Source of the DNA: Halopseudomonas pachastrellae | GTDB taxonomy: Bacteria; Pseudomonadota; Gammaproteobacteria; Pseudomonadales; Pseudomonadaceae | Length of the DNA stretch: 64,000 bases | Assembly (NCBI RefSeq): GCF_900114765.1 | Contig: NZ_FOUD01000012.1 | Coordinates: forward strand, 1 to 64,000 | Reading direction: 5' to 3' | Part shown: positions 28,001 through 37,905 of the stretch, in pieces | Layout: each line of letters begins with the position of its first letter | How positions within the stretch are numbered: position 1 is the stretch's first letter | Position numbers and translations under genes: made by a program | Notes under the pieces: model-generated | What the model was told of the DNA's origin: nothing | Seen by the model: the letters and a program-made list of their open reading frames with translations, nothing else | The model's database searches: none

Positions 28001-29941
28001 ATGGCAGGTCGCGACTCGGCTTCTGCACTTAGCCAGTTGAGGACTAAGCTGCTACAGTGTTTTCACAGAAGACAGAACCCTTCAAGTGCCACGGATGAGC
28101 AGCCCACCACAGCTGCCACGGCCCGGCCGGAAACGCATGTACTGGATACCACTGTTATGGATAGCACGACGCAAAAAATGCACTTGCGCATACCTCAGCA
28201 AACGCTCAGCAGCCTGAGCTTCGCCGAGGGTACCGAGAAGGGCATCACCCAATGGCTGGCCAACCTCCCCAAGGCCAACATCGGTGAAACTGCCCGCCAG
28301 CTTTATCAAGGACTGATCGAGCTGAACCAGTACGAGGTAGCCCCGGATCGTCGGCTGGCTATGCTCGAGCGTATTCGCCCTGAAGTTCACTACGTCTGTT
28401 CAGCGCTATCCAAGTACTATCTTGGCCAGTCGATCGTGCTGGAAGACAAGCCCCGCAAGGTCGCGAACCTGTCGCAGTCACTGCAGAACCACCTGGCCAA
28501 TGGCTACAAGATCGTGGTGGCGCAGGAGCGCAGCATCAAGTCGCGCGACCACAGCACCCTGATGACACTTGCCCTGCAGCGCTCCATTCGCGGCCTGTGC
28601 GGTCCGCTGCTGCGCGCCTTCCAGCTGTACTGCCCGGTCGCAGACGGCATCTGGCTGGAACTGCATCAGCTGTATCAGATGGCTCGCAAGCGCAAGCTGC
28701 ACCAGACCCCGGTCAATGACACCGAAAGCGCCAACAAGCAACCGCTGAGTATTGAGCAGTGCTACCTGGTGGCGCTGCTGATGGGTTCGGCGCGCCCCAA
28801 CCAGATGCGCCAGAGCGCCATGGGCCGCCTGTTCGCCACCCTCGAAGACTGGAGCAAGCATGCCCGCCTGGTTGACCCGGATGACAGCAAGGCGCTGTTC
28901 ATCATCAACCCCGACATGGATTGCCCGCCGCGCTACAAATCACTGATTCGCGGCGAAAGCTTGGACAACAGCCTGGGCCTGGATACCCGAGCCCTGGTCA
29001 GCAACATCAAGAATTTCATGCTGGAAGGTAACGACTATTCCGGCGACCTGAACATCCCGGGCACCCTGGGCATCGAGCTGCTGCAGCACGTGAGCCAATC
29101 CTGGGGCGACCTGGCCGAGCGTACGTTCAACCGTATCCCGAGCCAGGGCCAGCTGCGAGTCAGCATCGGCATGAGCGCCACGCACTTCCGCATTGCGGGC
29201 AAAGCCTTTGCGCGCATGATCGACGCCACGGAAGAAGAACTGAACCCCTTCTCCGAGACCGCCCAGCGCTCCAAACAAGGTGGCTGGACAGGCGCCTTTG
29301 ACGGCGGCGCCTCGGTCGAGTGGAGCGGCGGCAATATCGAGCAGATTGATTACGGCAGCAAGGCCGATGGTGACGACGAAAGCGACGACACCTACCCGAT
29401 CCACAGCCTGCCGATCGTCAACCACAGCCCCGGCGGCTTCTGCCTGACCTGGCCCAAGGACGTACCCAAGCAGCTGCAGGCTGGTGAATTGCTCGGCGTG
29501 CAAGAAGCCAACGAACAGGACTGGAGCCTCGCGGTCGTGCGCTGGATTCGTCAGGTGCGCGGCGGCGGCACACAGATGGGTATCGAGCTTATCGCCCCCC
29601 ACTGCACGCCCTGCGCAGCCAAACTGATTCGCAAGACCGGCGAGCCAAGCCAGTACCTGCGCGCCCTGCTACTGCCCGAGGTTACCGCCATCGACCGGCC
29701 GGCGACCATCATCACCCCGCGCCTGCCCTTCCAGGTCAACAGCAAGATCAGCATCCTGCAAGGCGGTAAGGCGGAACGGGCTCACCTGAACAATCGGGTT
29801 ACCGCAACCGGCAGTTTCAGCCAGTTCGAATACCACCTGATCGAACAGCCACGGGAAGAGAAGCCTCAATCTGAGACCGAAGGCGCATCTTTGACAATCG
29901 CTGTCGAGGATGACTTTGACTCACTCTGGAAGTCTCTGTAG
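28001..29941 (+). CDS. FimX-associated PilZ-type protein of unknown function
   Basis: This 646-residue cytoplasmic protein is encoded 62 bases upstream of fimX and corresponds in place to P. aeruginosa PA4958, by memory. The N-terminal 500 residues are mostly helical with no domain I can name. Near residue 470, IVNHSPGGFCL matches the (D/N)xSxxG half of a PilZ c-di-GMP site, but no RxxxR motif is seen upstream, so nucleotide binding is doubtful. Context suggests a role with FimX in type IV pilus or surface signalling. The start could be downstream (ATG near 28157). Confidence 0.65.
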   Translation: MAGRDSASALSQLRTKLLQCFHRRQNPSSATDEQPTTAATARPETHVLDTTVMDSTTQKMHLRIPQQTLSSLSFAEGTEKGITQWLANLPKANIGETARQLYQGLIELNQYEVAPDRRLAMLERIRPEVHYVCSALSKYYLGQSIVLEDKPRKVANLSQSLQNHLANGYKIVVAQERSIKSRDHSTLMTLALQRSIRGLCGPLLRAFQLYCPVADGIWLELHQLYQMARKRKLHQTPVNDTESANKQPLSIEQCYLVALLMGSARPNQMRQSAMGRLFATLEDWSKHARLVDPDDSKALFIINPDMDCPPRYKSLIRGESLDNSLGLDTRALVSNIKNFMLEGNDYSGDLNIPGTLGIELLQHVSQSWGDLAERTFNRIPSQGQLRVSIGMSATHFRIAGKAFARMIDATEEELNPFSETAQRSKQGGWTGAFDGGASVEWSGGNIEQIDYGSKADGDDESDDTYPIHSLPIVNHSPGGFCLTWPKDVPKQLQAGELLGVQEANEQDWSLAVVRWIRQVRGGGTQMGIELIAPHCTPCAAKLIRKTGEPSQYLRALLLPEVTAIDRPATIITPRLPFQVNSKISILQGGKAERAHLNNRVTATGSFSQFEYHLIEQPREEKPQSETEGASLTIAVEDDFDSLWKSL

Positions 29942-30003
29942 ATTCAGTGCTCTGATATATCAACAGGCTGCGCAGTCAGGCAGCCTGCACTCCCCGGAAG
30001 ACC

Positions 30004-32073
30004 ATGGCCAACGATAAAAAAGCCATCAGGCTGCTGATCCTCGACGACTCGCAAAACAACGCTGAGCGTCTGGTTAGCCTGCTTCGCAATGCAGGGCACG
30101 CCACCCGCGCCCATCGCATCACCTCAGCCGAAGACCTGCAGGAATGTCTGCAGCAAAACTGGGATCTGTGCCTGGCCCAACCGGAAACCAGCTTCATGAC
30201 CGCCGAAGACGCCGCAGCTCTGATCAAGCGGCAGTCGCGGGATGTACCGCTGATTCTGCTCAAGCCCGGCATTGATATCGACATGCGCACCAGCGCCCTG
30301 CGCTGCGGCATGGCAGACGCCCTGCCACAAGACGCCGAAGCACTGCTGACGCTGATTGTCGACCGCGAGCTGGTCAACCTGGAAGCACGCCGCCAACGAC
30401 GCATCGCCGAGCAGAACCTGCGCGAAGCGGAAAAGCGCTGCCAGTTGCTACTCGACAGCTCGGTGGATGCCATCGCTTACGTGCACGATGGCATGCACAT
30501 TTACGCCAACCGGGCCTACAGCGAACTCTTTGGCTACGAAGACGCCGATGACCTGGCCGCCGAACCCATGGTCGGCCTGATCGATGCTGACGATCAAACC
30601 GCGTTCAAGGATTTTCTGCGCCATCACAACGATCAGGGCGGCCAGAACGACCTGCGCTGCAAGGCCGTTGACAGCAGCGGCAAGCGTTTCCCCGTTCGCC
30701 TGAGCTTCTCGCCTGCCAGTTACGACGGCGAGCCCTGCACCCAGGTGGTCATTCGCGCCGAGACCGCCAGCGCCGAGTTTGAAGAAAAGCTTAAGGTTAT
30801 GGCCAGCCGCGACCTGGTGACCGGCATGTTCAACCGCGCCTACTTTCAGGAGCAACTCGACACGGTACTGGATCAGGCGGTGCGCCAGGGCGTTGCCAGT
30901 ACGCTGGTGTACCTCAGCATCGACGGCTTCAGCAGCCTGCAGGCCGATATCGGCATTGGCGCGTCTGACCTGCTGCTGACCGATCTGGCGCAGCTGCTGC
31001 GCAACCATTTCAGTGAAGAAACGCTGATGGCGCGCTTCGCCGATGACGCCTGCAGTATTTTGCTCGAGGGCCAGGAGCCCGCAGCGGCGATGGCACAGCT
31101 GGAAGCGCTGCGCAGCAAGCTCGAGGGCTACCTGTTTGAGTCTAACGGGCGCACTGTACGCATCACCGTCAGCATGGGCGTGGCCGCCATCAGCGAGACC
31201 AGCGCCAACCCGACTGAAGCTATCGACCGCGCGCACCGCATCGCCGACCAGCTGAGCACCGATGGCGGTAACGCCATCAAGGTGTTTGATCCACTTGAAG
31301 AGCTGGCCATGCAGGCCAACCGCGGCGATCTGATTGCGCTGATCCGCCACACGCTGGAGACCAATGGTTTCCGCCTGCTGTTTCAGCCGATCATCAGCCT
31401 GCGCGGCGATGAAGCCGAGAACTACGAGACTTTCTTGCGGCTGCTGAACAGCAAGGGAGAAGAGGTACCCGCCAGCGAATTTCTGCCGGCGGCAATGGAG
31501 GCCGGCCTGGCTCTGGAAATCGACCGCTGGCTGATCAGCCGCGCGGTGAAACTGCTGAGCAACCACCGCAGCAAGGGCGCCGAAACCCACCTGCTGCTGA
31601 ACCTCAGCGCCGCCAGCCTGCAATCACCCGACATGGTTCAATGGATCGCAGCCATCCTCAAGGAAGCGCGCCTGCCAGCCGACGCCATCATCTTCCAGTT
31701 CAACGACGCCGACATCAACACCTACCTGAAACAGGCCAAGGTGCACACCGATGCGCTGCGCCAGATACACTGCAGGGTCTCGATCAGCCACTTTGGCGGC
31801 GCGCTGAACCCTTACGCCTCGCTCAAGCATGTGCAGGCCGACTACATCCAGATCGACGGCTCCTTTACCCGCGACCTGTCCACTGCCGCGGCGGTAGATA
31901 CCCTGAAAGAGATGATCAGCGCGCTGCACAACCAGGGCAAACTGACCATCGCGCCCTATGTCGATAGCGCCACCATGATGCCGACCTTGTGGCAGGCCGG
32001 CGTCAACTACATCCAGGGCTCCTACCTGCAGGCGCCCAGCGACGCCATGAACTACGACTTCAGCGCCGAATAA
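30004..32073 (+). CDS. fimX: FimX-like degenerate GGDEF/EAL c-di-GMP effector
   Basis: This 689-residue protein has the FimX order: a REC-like domain (about 8-125) lacking the phosphoacceptor Asp, a PAS domain (about 143-255), a GGDEF domain in which the signature reads FADDA (345-349), and an EAL domain in which the signature reads ETF (475-477). Neither synthesis nor hydrolysis of c-di-GMP is expected. FimX proteins instead bind it in the EAL domain to control PilB and type IV pilus assembly at the pole. It follows the PilZ-type gene, supporting a shared pathway. Confidence 0.85.
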   Translation: MANDKKAIRLLILDDSQNNAERLVSLLRNAGHATRAHRITSAEDLQECLQQNWDLCLAQPETSFMTAEDAAALIKRQSRDVPLILLKPGIDIDMRTSALRCGMADALPQDAEALLTLIVDRELVNLEARRQRRIAEQNLREAEKRCQLLLDSSVDAIAYVHDGMHIYANRAYSELFGYEDADDLAAEPMVGLIDADDQTAFKDFLRHHNDQGGQNDLRCKAVDSSGKRFPVRLSFSPASYDGEPCTQVVIRAETASAEFEEKLKVMASRDLVTGMFNRAYFQEQLDTVLDQAVRQGVASTLVYLSIDGFSSLQADIGIGASDLLLTDLAQLLRNHFSEETLMARFADDACSILLEGQEPAAAMAQLEALRSKLEGYLFESNGRTVRITVSMGVAAISETSANPTEAIDRAHRIADQLSTDGGNAIKVFDPLEELAMQANRGDLIALIRHTLETNGFRLLFQPIISLRGDEAENYETFLRLLNSKGEEVPASEFLPAAMEAGLALEIDRWLISRAVKLLSNHRSKGAETHLLLNLSAASLQSPDMVQWIAAILKEARLPADAIIFQFNDADINTYLKQAKVHTDALRQIHCRVSISHFGGALNPYASLKHVQADYIQIDGSFTRDLSTAAAVDTLKEMISALHNQGKLTIAPYVDSATMMPTLWQAGVNYIQGSYLQAPSDAMNYDFSAE

Positions 32074-32076
32074 CCC

Positions 32077-32098
32077 ATGGCGCCTTTTCAGGCGCCAT
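32077..32098. terminator. Hairpin at the fimX-serB convergent junction
   Basis: ATGGCGCC (32077-32084), a 6-base loop and GGCGCCAT (32091-32098) form a perfect 8-bp stem starting 4 bases after the fimX stop and covering the last codons of serB. No T run follows on either strand, so termination strength is uncertain. Confidence 0.45.
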
Positions 32099-33299
32099 CG
32101 CGGTCGCGAAAGCCCAGCAGATACAAAATGCCATCCAGCCCCAGGGTCGAGATGGCCTGCTTGGCAGACTGTTTGACCAACGGCTTGGCGCGAAACGCCA
32201 CACCCAGCCCGGCAATAGACAGCATTGGCAGATCGTTGGCGCCATCGCCAACGGCGATGGTCTGCTCCAGGCTGATCCCCTCCTGCTGGGCCAGTTGACG
32301 CAGCAGCTCAGCCTTGCGCTGACCGTCTACAATCGGCTCCTGAACCTCACCCGTCACCAATCCGTTCTCGACCGGCAAGGCGTTGGCATAGACGTAGTCG
32401 ATACCCAGGCGCTGTTGCAGGCGCTCGGCAAAATAATTGAATCCGCCTGAGAGAATCGCCGTTTTGTAGCCCAGCCGCCGTAGCTGAGCGATCAGGGTTT
32501 CTGCGCCTTCGGTCAGGCGCAGCGACTCGGCAATGCTGTCGAGCGTGGAGACTGGCAAGCCCTTGAGCAACGCCATACGCTCACGGAAGCTGGCACGAAA
32601 ATCCAGCTCGCCACGCATCGCTCGCTCAGTAATTTCCGCCACGGCCTCACCCACGCCAGCCGCCTTCGCCAGCTCATCAATGACCTCGGCGTCGATCAGA
32701 GTGGAGTCCATGTCAAACACCACCAGCCGGCGATTGCGGCGGAACAGGCTGTCCTGCTGGAAGGCGATGTCTACACTCAGCTCCTGGGCAATGGCCAGGA
32801 ACTCGGCGCGCAGGGCTGCAGCATCCGCCGGCTCACCGCGCACCGAAAACTCGATGCAGCCCTTGCCCTGATCTTCAGGCAGGCCTTCAGGGATACGCCC
32901 GGACAAGCGGTCGATATGGTCGATATTGAGGCCGTAGCGAGCGGTGATCTCACTCACCCGTGCAATGTGCTCGGCAGTGACGCGACGGGCCAGCAGGGTC
33001 ACGATATGCCGGGCCTTGCCCTGCCCTTCTACCCAGCGGCTGTATTCCTCGGCGCTGACCGGCGTGAAACGCACTTGCTGGTCCAGTTCGTAGCCTCGAA
33101 ACAGCACGTCCTTGAGCACATCAGAGCTGCCCTGTCCGGCCGGCATCTCTACCAGAATCCCGAAGGACAGGGTGTCATGAATCACGGCCTGGCCGATATC
33201 CAGAATGTGGACCTGCGCCTTGGCCAGCAGGCCGGTGATGGCAGCAGTCAGGCCCGGGCGATCGGGGCCAGTGATGTTAATCAGGACAATTTCCTTCAA
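32088..33299 (-). CDS. serB: Phosphoserine phosphatase SerB with N-terminal ACT domains
   Basis: This 403-residue HAD phosphatase performs the last step of serine synthesis. Two ACT-like regulatory domains (about 1-175) precede the catalytic domain with motif I VFDMDSTLIDAE, the SGGFNYF region and GDGANDLPML. I choose TTG at 33299, because GGAG lies 8 bases upstream and the product begins KEIVLINITG as in other SerB proteins; the GTG at 33308 is too close to that site. It is convergent with fimX and divergent from the AhpA-like gene. Confidence 0.95.
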   Translation of the reverse strand: MKEIVLINITGPDRPGLTAAITGLLAKAQVHILDIGQAVIHDTLSFGILVEMPAGQGSSDVLKDVLFRGYELDQQVRFTPVSAEEYSRWVEGQGKARHIVTLLARRVTAEHIARVSEITARYGLNIDHIDRLSGRIPEGLPEDQGKGCIEFSVRGEPADAAALRAEFLAIAQELSVDIAFQQDSLFRRNRRLVVFDMDSTLIDAEVIDELAKAAGVGEAVAEITERAMRGELDFRASFRERMALLKGLPVSTLDSIAESLRLTEGAETLIAQLRRLGYKTAILSGGFNYFAERLQQRLGIDYVYANALPVENGLVTGEVQEPIVDGQRKAELLRQLAQQEGISLEQTIAVGDGANDLPMLSIAGLGVAFRAKPLVKQSAKQAISTLGLDGILYLLGFRDRDGA

Positions 33300-33392
33300 G
33301 ACGCACACTCCGGCAGACGAAACTGGCAGTTATTCTACCCGCATTTGGCAAACAGCTCACAGATCAGCCTTTTTCCGTATTTCCTGAATAGC

Positions 33393-33398
33393 TATACT
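33393..33398 (+). promoter_or_regulatory. Possible -10 element for the AhpA/YtjB-like gene
   Basis: TATACT at 33393-33398 lies 64 bases before the predicted TTG start, in the 162-base divergent gap with serB. The hexamer 17 bases upstream (TTTTTC) is a poor -35. It is the only strong -10-like match on this strand in the gap. Confidence 0.35.
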
Positions 33399-33461
33399 CG
33401 CCCAACGCGCCGCCGCCCGGTCACATCAGGGTGCCGCCTCCGCCACCAGTCGAGTCTTGCC

Positions 33462-35009
33462 TTGAGCCGCCCAACTTCTACCCCCGACAATCTCTTTTTA
33501 CGCTGCTACGCCAATCTGCGCCGCCGCTCCCTGACACTGGCCGGCGCCCTGCCGCTGATGGTACTGGCCCCCATGCTGCTGATGCTGATCCTGCTGCTCT
33601 GGCTCGGCAAGGTGCAGTTGAATCAGGACATCGCCCAGCAGGCGGACCGCACAGGCAGCGCCCTGGCCAGACAAATCTCCGCCTCGGCTGCCGAGCCGCT
33701 GGCGGCCGAAGACCGTCTCAGCCTGAACATGCTGCTGGCTCAGTGGGCGCAGAACCCGATGATAGCCCATGTCAGCCTGTACTCCCCCAACAACCGGCTA
33801 CTGGCCGAGGCCGGCAGCGAGCCGCCGCGTCATCTGCGTGCACCGGGCCAGGGCCGCTACCCCGCAGCCGTCCACCTGCAAGATCAGCTCGCCGGCCAGG
33901 TGCAACTGACCCTGAGCGCTGCGCCCTTTTCCCAGCCTGCCCAGCAACTGCTTGAGCGACTGATCTGGGGGCTACTGCTTATTGGTGGTGTCGGCGGCCT
34001 GCTGGCCTGGCATCGCGCACGGGAGCTGTCTCGTCAGCTGTCCGCCCTGGCCGAGTGGGACAATACGCCAAGCTACCCGGCTCCCGGCTATCGCCGCCGA
34101 GACGAGCTGGGCGAGCTGTCACGCGCCCTGCTGGCCCATCGCGGCCTGCTGCCAGAGCCTGAACCGGAGCCTGTAGCAGAGCCGGAACCCGAGCCCGAGC
34201 ACATCCCGCTGGTAACGCCCGCCTATATCGAGGCCGCGGACAACCTTGGGGCCGAGGGCGCCACAGTTTCTGCTACAGAGGCGGAGCCGGCCGACGACAG
34301 CCAAACCACAACGGCGAGCGAGCCTGAGGTGACAGAAGCCACCACAGCTAGCGACAACGACGATGTGACGGACGACGCTCCTATCGAGGGCGAGGACGAG
34401 GGTCAGGACGCAACTGAGCCAGCCCCTGAACCGGCTCGCCAGGCCATGCTGGCGGTGCGTCTGGGCAATCAGGAGGCGCTGCGCCGCCTGCCACGCGAGC
34501 GGCTGATGACACTGCTTGAGCGTTATCGCCAGCAGGTGCAGCGGGCCTGTCAGCTGTACGGTGGTGAACAGCACACCCTGTTCGATGGCACCAGCGTCCT
34601 GCTGTTTCGCGACACACCCGAGGCCGGCGGCGCAGAGTTGAAGCACAGTCTGTGCTGCGGTGAGTTGCTGCGCGTGCTGGGCCACGACCTGCAGATCGAA
34701 ATTGCCGACACCGGTACCGCGCTGCACCTGCAACTGGCGTTGGGTCATGCTGCTGGACTGGTCGGGCTGGATGAAAAGGCGCTGGGTGAACACCCTGCCT
34801 GTCAGCAGGTGCTGGAGCAGTTGCAACACAGCCGCAACCTGCTGCTGGTGGACGCCGAACTGGCTGCCAGCACGCCGCTGCGTCAGTGCGCCTCAACCAG
34901 GCGACTGGCCAGCCAGCCTGGCACCTTCTGTATCGAACGCCTGCTTGAGCCGTATCAATCGCTGCTCGAACGCCAGCTCAGCTCACTGTACAACCAACGT
35001 CAGGCCTGA
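33462..35009 (+). CDS. AhpA/YtjB-like inner-membrane protein
   Basis: This 515-residue protein has a first transmembrane helix at about 28-48, a periplasmic segment, a second helix near 166-184 and a cytoplasmic part containing an unusual Glu/Pro-rich repeat (PEPEPEPVAEPEPEPE, about 230-245) and a long acidic Thr/Asp/Glu linker, then a folded C-terminal domain. Divergence from serB and the architecture fit the YtjB (SMP_2) family. No ATG fits; TTG at 33462 (LSRPTS) with a weak GAG site is the likeliest start. The function is unknown. Confidence 0.7.
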   Translation: MSRPTSTPDNLFLRCYANLRRRSLTLAGALPLMVLAPMLLMLILLLWLGKVQLNQDIAQQADRTGSALARQISASAAEPLAAEDRLSLNMLLAQWAQNPMIAHVSLYSPNNRLLAEAGSEPPRHLRAPGQGRYPAAVHLQDQLAGQVQLTLSAAPFSQPAQQLLERLIWGLLLIGGVGGLLAWHRARELSRQLSALAEWDNTPSYPAPGYRRRDELGELSRALLAHRGLLPEPEPEPVAEPEPEPEHIPLVTPAYIEAADNLGAEGATVSATEAEPADDSQTTTASEPEVTEATTASDNDDVTDDAPIEGEDEGQDATEPAPEPARQAMLAVRLGNQEALRRLPRERLMTLLERYRQQVQRACQLYGGEQHTLFDGTSVLLFRDTPEAGGAELKHSLCCGELLRVLGHDLQIEIADTGTALHLQLALGHAAGLVGLDEKALGEHPACQQVLEQLQHSRNLLLVDAELAASTPLRQCASTRRLASQPGTFCIERLLEPYQSLLERQLSSLYNQRQA

Positions 35010-35051
35010 GCCTGCGCTGGCTGTACAGCACACACCGGTCAGGCGTTGCCG

Positions 35052-37334
35052 TCAGCCTTCGTCGGCCGGCGTACTGACTGACGGCAGCTCTACCGCCACC
35101 TCGTCAACCTTCTGGAAGCCGCGCGGCAGCTTGTTACCGCGGCGGCCACGCTCACCGCTGTAATGTTCCAGATCAGCAGCCTTGAGGGTCAAGGTACGCT
35201 TGCCGGCGGTCAGCACCAGCTGCGCACCCGGCGGCAGCACGGCCAGCCCGGCGACAAACTCTTCGCGTGATTTAACCCGAGCAGAAGGCAGCGACAGGAT
35301 CTTGTTGCCTTTGCCCTTGGACAATTGCGGCAGATCCTTGAGCGGGAACACCAACAGACGGCCCTCGTTGGATACCGCCGCCAGATGACTGCTCTGCGGG
35401 TAACGCACGCGCTGCGGCGTGAGAATGCGCCCACCCTCGGGCAGATTCAGCAGCGCCTTGCCGTTTTTGTTCTTGGCCAACATGTCCTCGCCCTTGACCA
35501 GGAAGCCATAGCCGGCATCAGACGCCAACAGGTACAGGCTCTCGTCCTCCGGCATCAGCACCGCATCAAAGCTGGTACCGGCCGGCGGGCTGAAACGCCC
35601 GGTCAGCGGCTCGCCCTGCCCGCGCGCGGAGGGCAAGGTGTGGGCTGACAGCGAATAGCTGCGCCCGCTGCTGTCGATAAACACCGCCTGCTGATTGGAG
35701 CGGCCACTGGCCTGCCCCAGATAGGCGTCGCCCGCCTTGTAACTCAGACCGGCGCCGTCAACATCATGCCCCTTGGCGCAGCGCACCCAGCCTTTCTCCG
35801 AGAGCACCACCGTCACCGGCTCAGAGGGCACCAGATCCGTTTCGGACAGGGCCTTGGCCTCTTTGCGCTCTACCAGCGGGGAGCGGCGCTCATCGCCATA
35901 GGTCTCGGCATCGGCAACCAGTTCATCGCGCACCAGGCTGCGCAGCTTGCGCTCGTCACCCAGCACGCTCTGCAAATGGTCACGCTCCTCGCGCAGCGCA
36001 TCCTGCTCGGCGCGGATCTTCATTTCTTCCAGACGTGCCAGCTGCCGCAGGCGGGTGTCCAGAATGTAGTCAGCCTGCAGCTCGCTCAGATCAAACCGGG
36101 CAATCAACTCGGCCTTGGGATGATCCTCGGTGCGAATGATGTGAATGACTTCATCCAGGTTGAGGAAGGCCACCAGCAAGCCATCCAACAGGTGCAGGCG
36201 CGCCAGCACCTTGTCCAGACGAAACTGCAAGCGGCGGCGCACAGTCGCCACACGAAAGCCCAGCCACTCACTGAGCAAGGTCCAGAGATCCTTGACCGCG
36301 GGCTTGCCGTCGGTGCCGATCACGTTCATGTTGACCCGGTAGCTGTGCTCCAGATCGGTGGTGGCAAACAGGTGCTGCATCAGATCGTCCAGATCGACCC
36401 GGTTGGAGCGCGGCACAATGACAATGCGCGTCGGGTTTTCATGATCTGACTCATCACGCAGATCGGCGACCATAGGCAGCTTCTTATTCTGCATCTGTGC
36501 GGCAATCTGCTCCAGCACCTTGGCCCCGGAGACCTGATGCGGCAGCGCGGTAATGACCACCACGCCATCTTCTTTGTCCCAGACAGCGCGGCAGCGCACC
36601 GAACCGCGGCCGCTGGCGTACATTTTCAACAGCTCATGACGCGGGGTGACAATCTCGGCTTCGGTGGGAAAGTCCGGCCCCTGCACGTGCTCCAGAATCT
36701 CGTCCAGGCCAGCGCCCGGATCATCCAGCAGGCGCACACAGGCGGCAGCCACTTCTTTCAGGTTGTGCGGCGGAATATCGGTGGCCATGCCCACGGCAAT
36801 CCCGGTGGTGCCATTGAGCAGCAGGTTGGGCAAACGGGCGGGCAGTACCATGGGCTCGTCCATGGTGCCGTCAAAGTTTGGCTGCCAGTCCACCGTGCCC
36901 TGCCCCAGCTCCGACAGCAGCACCTCGCTGTAGCGCGCCAGGCGAGCTTCGGTATACCGCATGGCCGCAAACGACTTGGGATCGTCCGGCGCACCCCAGT
37001 TGCCCTGCCCATCTACCAGTGGGTAGCGGTAGGAGAAGGGTTGCGCCATCAGCACCATGGCCTCGTAACAGGCCGAGTCACCGTGCGGATGGTATTTACC
37101 CAGCACGTCACCCACGGTGCGGGCCGACTTTTTGTGCTTGGAGCTGGCCGACAGCCCCAGCTCACTCATGGCGTAAACGATCCGCCGCTGCACGGGCTTG
37201 AGGCCGTCGCCGATGTGCGGCAGGGCGCGATCCATGATCACGTACATGGAATAGTTGAGGTAGGCCTCCTCGGTAAAGGACGCCAGCGAGCGACGCTCTA
37301 CGCCATCCAGGCTCAGGTCCAGTCCATCACTCAT
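35052..37334 (-). CDS. parC: DNA topoisomerase IV subunit A
   Basis: This 760-residue subunit cuts and rejoins DNA to decatenate chromosomes. The N-terminal breakage domain has the quinolone-determining stretch [13 protein letters not shown] with the sensitive Ser and Glu both intact, and [10 protein letters not shown] carries the catalytic Tyr. A coiled coil (about 420-490) and a C-terminal beta-propeller with degenerate blades follow. The ATG at 37334 has a GGAGA site 7 bases away. It is the last gene of the parE-esterase-retropepsin-parC run. Confidence 0.97.
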   Translation of the reverse strand: MSDGLDLSLDGVERRSLASFTEEAYLNYSMYVIMDRALPHIGDGLKPVQRRIVYAMSELGLSASSKHKKSARTVGDVLGKYHPHGDSACYEAMVLMAQPFSYRYPLVDGQGNWGAPDDPKSFAAMRYTEARLARYSEVLLSELGQGTVDWQPNFDGTMDEPMVLPARLPNLLLNGTTGIAVGMATDIPPHNLKEVAAACVRLLDDPGAGLDEILEHVQGPDFPTEAEIVTPRHELLKMYASGRGSVRCRAVWDKEDGVVVITALPHQVSGAKVLEQIAAQMQNKKLPMVADLRDESDHENPTRIVIVPRSNRVDLDDLMQHLFATTDLEHSYRVNMNVIGTDGKPAVKDLWTLLSEWLGFRVATVRRRLQFRLDKVLARLHLLDGLLVAFLNLDEVIHIIRTEDHPKAELIARFDLSELQADYILDTRLRQLARLEEMKIRAEQDALREERDHLQSVLGDERKLRSLVRDELVADAETYGDERRSPLVERKEAKALSETDLVPSEPVTVVLSEKGWVRCAKGHDVDGAGLSYKAGDAYLGQASGRSNQQAVFIDSSGRSYSLSAHTLPSARGQGEPLTGRFSPPAGTSFDAVLMPEDESLYLLASDAGYGFLVKGEDMLAKNKNGKALLNLPEGGRILTPQRVRYPQSSHLAAVSNEGRLLVFPLKDLPQLSKGKGNKILSLPSARVKSREEFVAGLAVLPPGAQLVLTAGKRTLTLKAADLEHYSGERGRRGNKLPRGFQKVDEVAVELPSVSTPADEG

Positions 37335-37380
37335 GCATTCTCTCCACAGGTGGGCAACGCCGGGCTGCCCGCTTGAAAAC

Positions 37381-37905
37381 TCATTGGTACTGTCGCAGCA
37401 GCAGATCACCGCCCTGCGAACGAAAATCCAGCTGACGCAGGGCGCTCATGCCCAGCAGCACTTCGTCGCCGCCCATGCCGGGCACAATGCCGGCCTCTAC
37501 GTCATGCAAGCGAATATCGCCAATCTGCAGGCTGTTCAGCCTGGTGGCATAACCTTCTGCTGTGCCGTTGGCGGTGTCGACCATAAATTGCCGCCCGCGC
37601 TCCAGCCCCAGCTCCTCGGCCAGACCGGCCGGTACCGCAACAAAACTCGCGCCGGTATCCACCAGCAGAGTGACAGCGCTGCTGTTGATACGCCCGTTGA
37701 CCAGATAGTGCCCCTGGCGGTTGGCCTCAAGGCGCACCTCTACCGCGCTGTCCAGGCGACTGGACTCGGGGTTTTGGTTGGGGTTACGCTGACGCTCCTC
37801 CACACCACTGAACCAGAAGGCAGCCAGCATCAGGCCGGCAATCCACGCCAGAATCATCATGCCGGTACCCAGCTTGCGCTGGGAGGGAGGCGTTGATTCG
37901 TTCAC
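37381..37905 (-). CDS. Retropepsin-like aspartic protease, membrane-anchored
   Basis: This 174-residue protein has one N-terminal transmembrane helix (about 16-33) and a single retropepsin-type domain (about 55-174) with the active motif [13 protein letters not shown] and a downstream flap/hydrophobic motif [13 protein letters not shown]. The family (clan AA, TIGR02281-like) is presumed to dimerise to form one active site. The predicted orientation puts the domain in the periplasm. Its start overlaps the esterase-like gene stop by four bases (ATGA). The substrate is unknown. Confidence 0.85.
   Translation of the reverse strand: MNESTPPSQRKLGTGMMILAWIAGLMLAAFWFSGVEERQRNPNQNPESSRLDSAVEVRLEANRQGHYLVNGRINSSAVTLLVDTGASFVAVPAGLAEELGLERGRQFMVDTANGTAEGYATRLNSLQIGDIRLHDVEAGIVPGMGGDEVLLGMSALRQLDFRSQGGDLLLRQYQ

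Noticed and set aside
32916..33461. N-terminal extension or frameshift of the AhpA-like gene into the serB region
   Set aside because: The upstream open frame runs antisense to serB and has no family resemblance; a TTG start at 33462 explains the gene without a frameshift.
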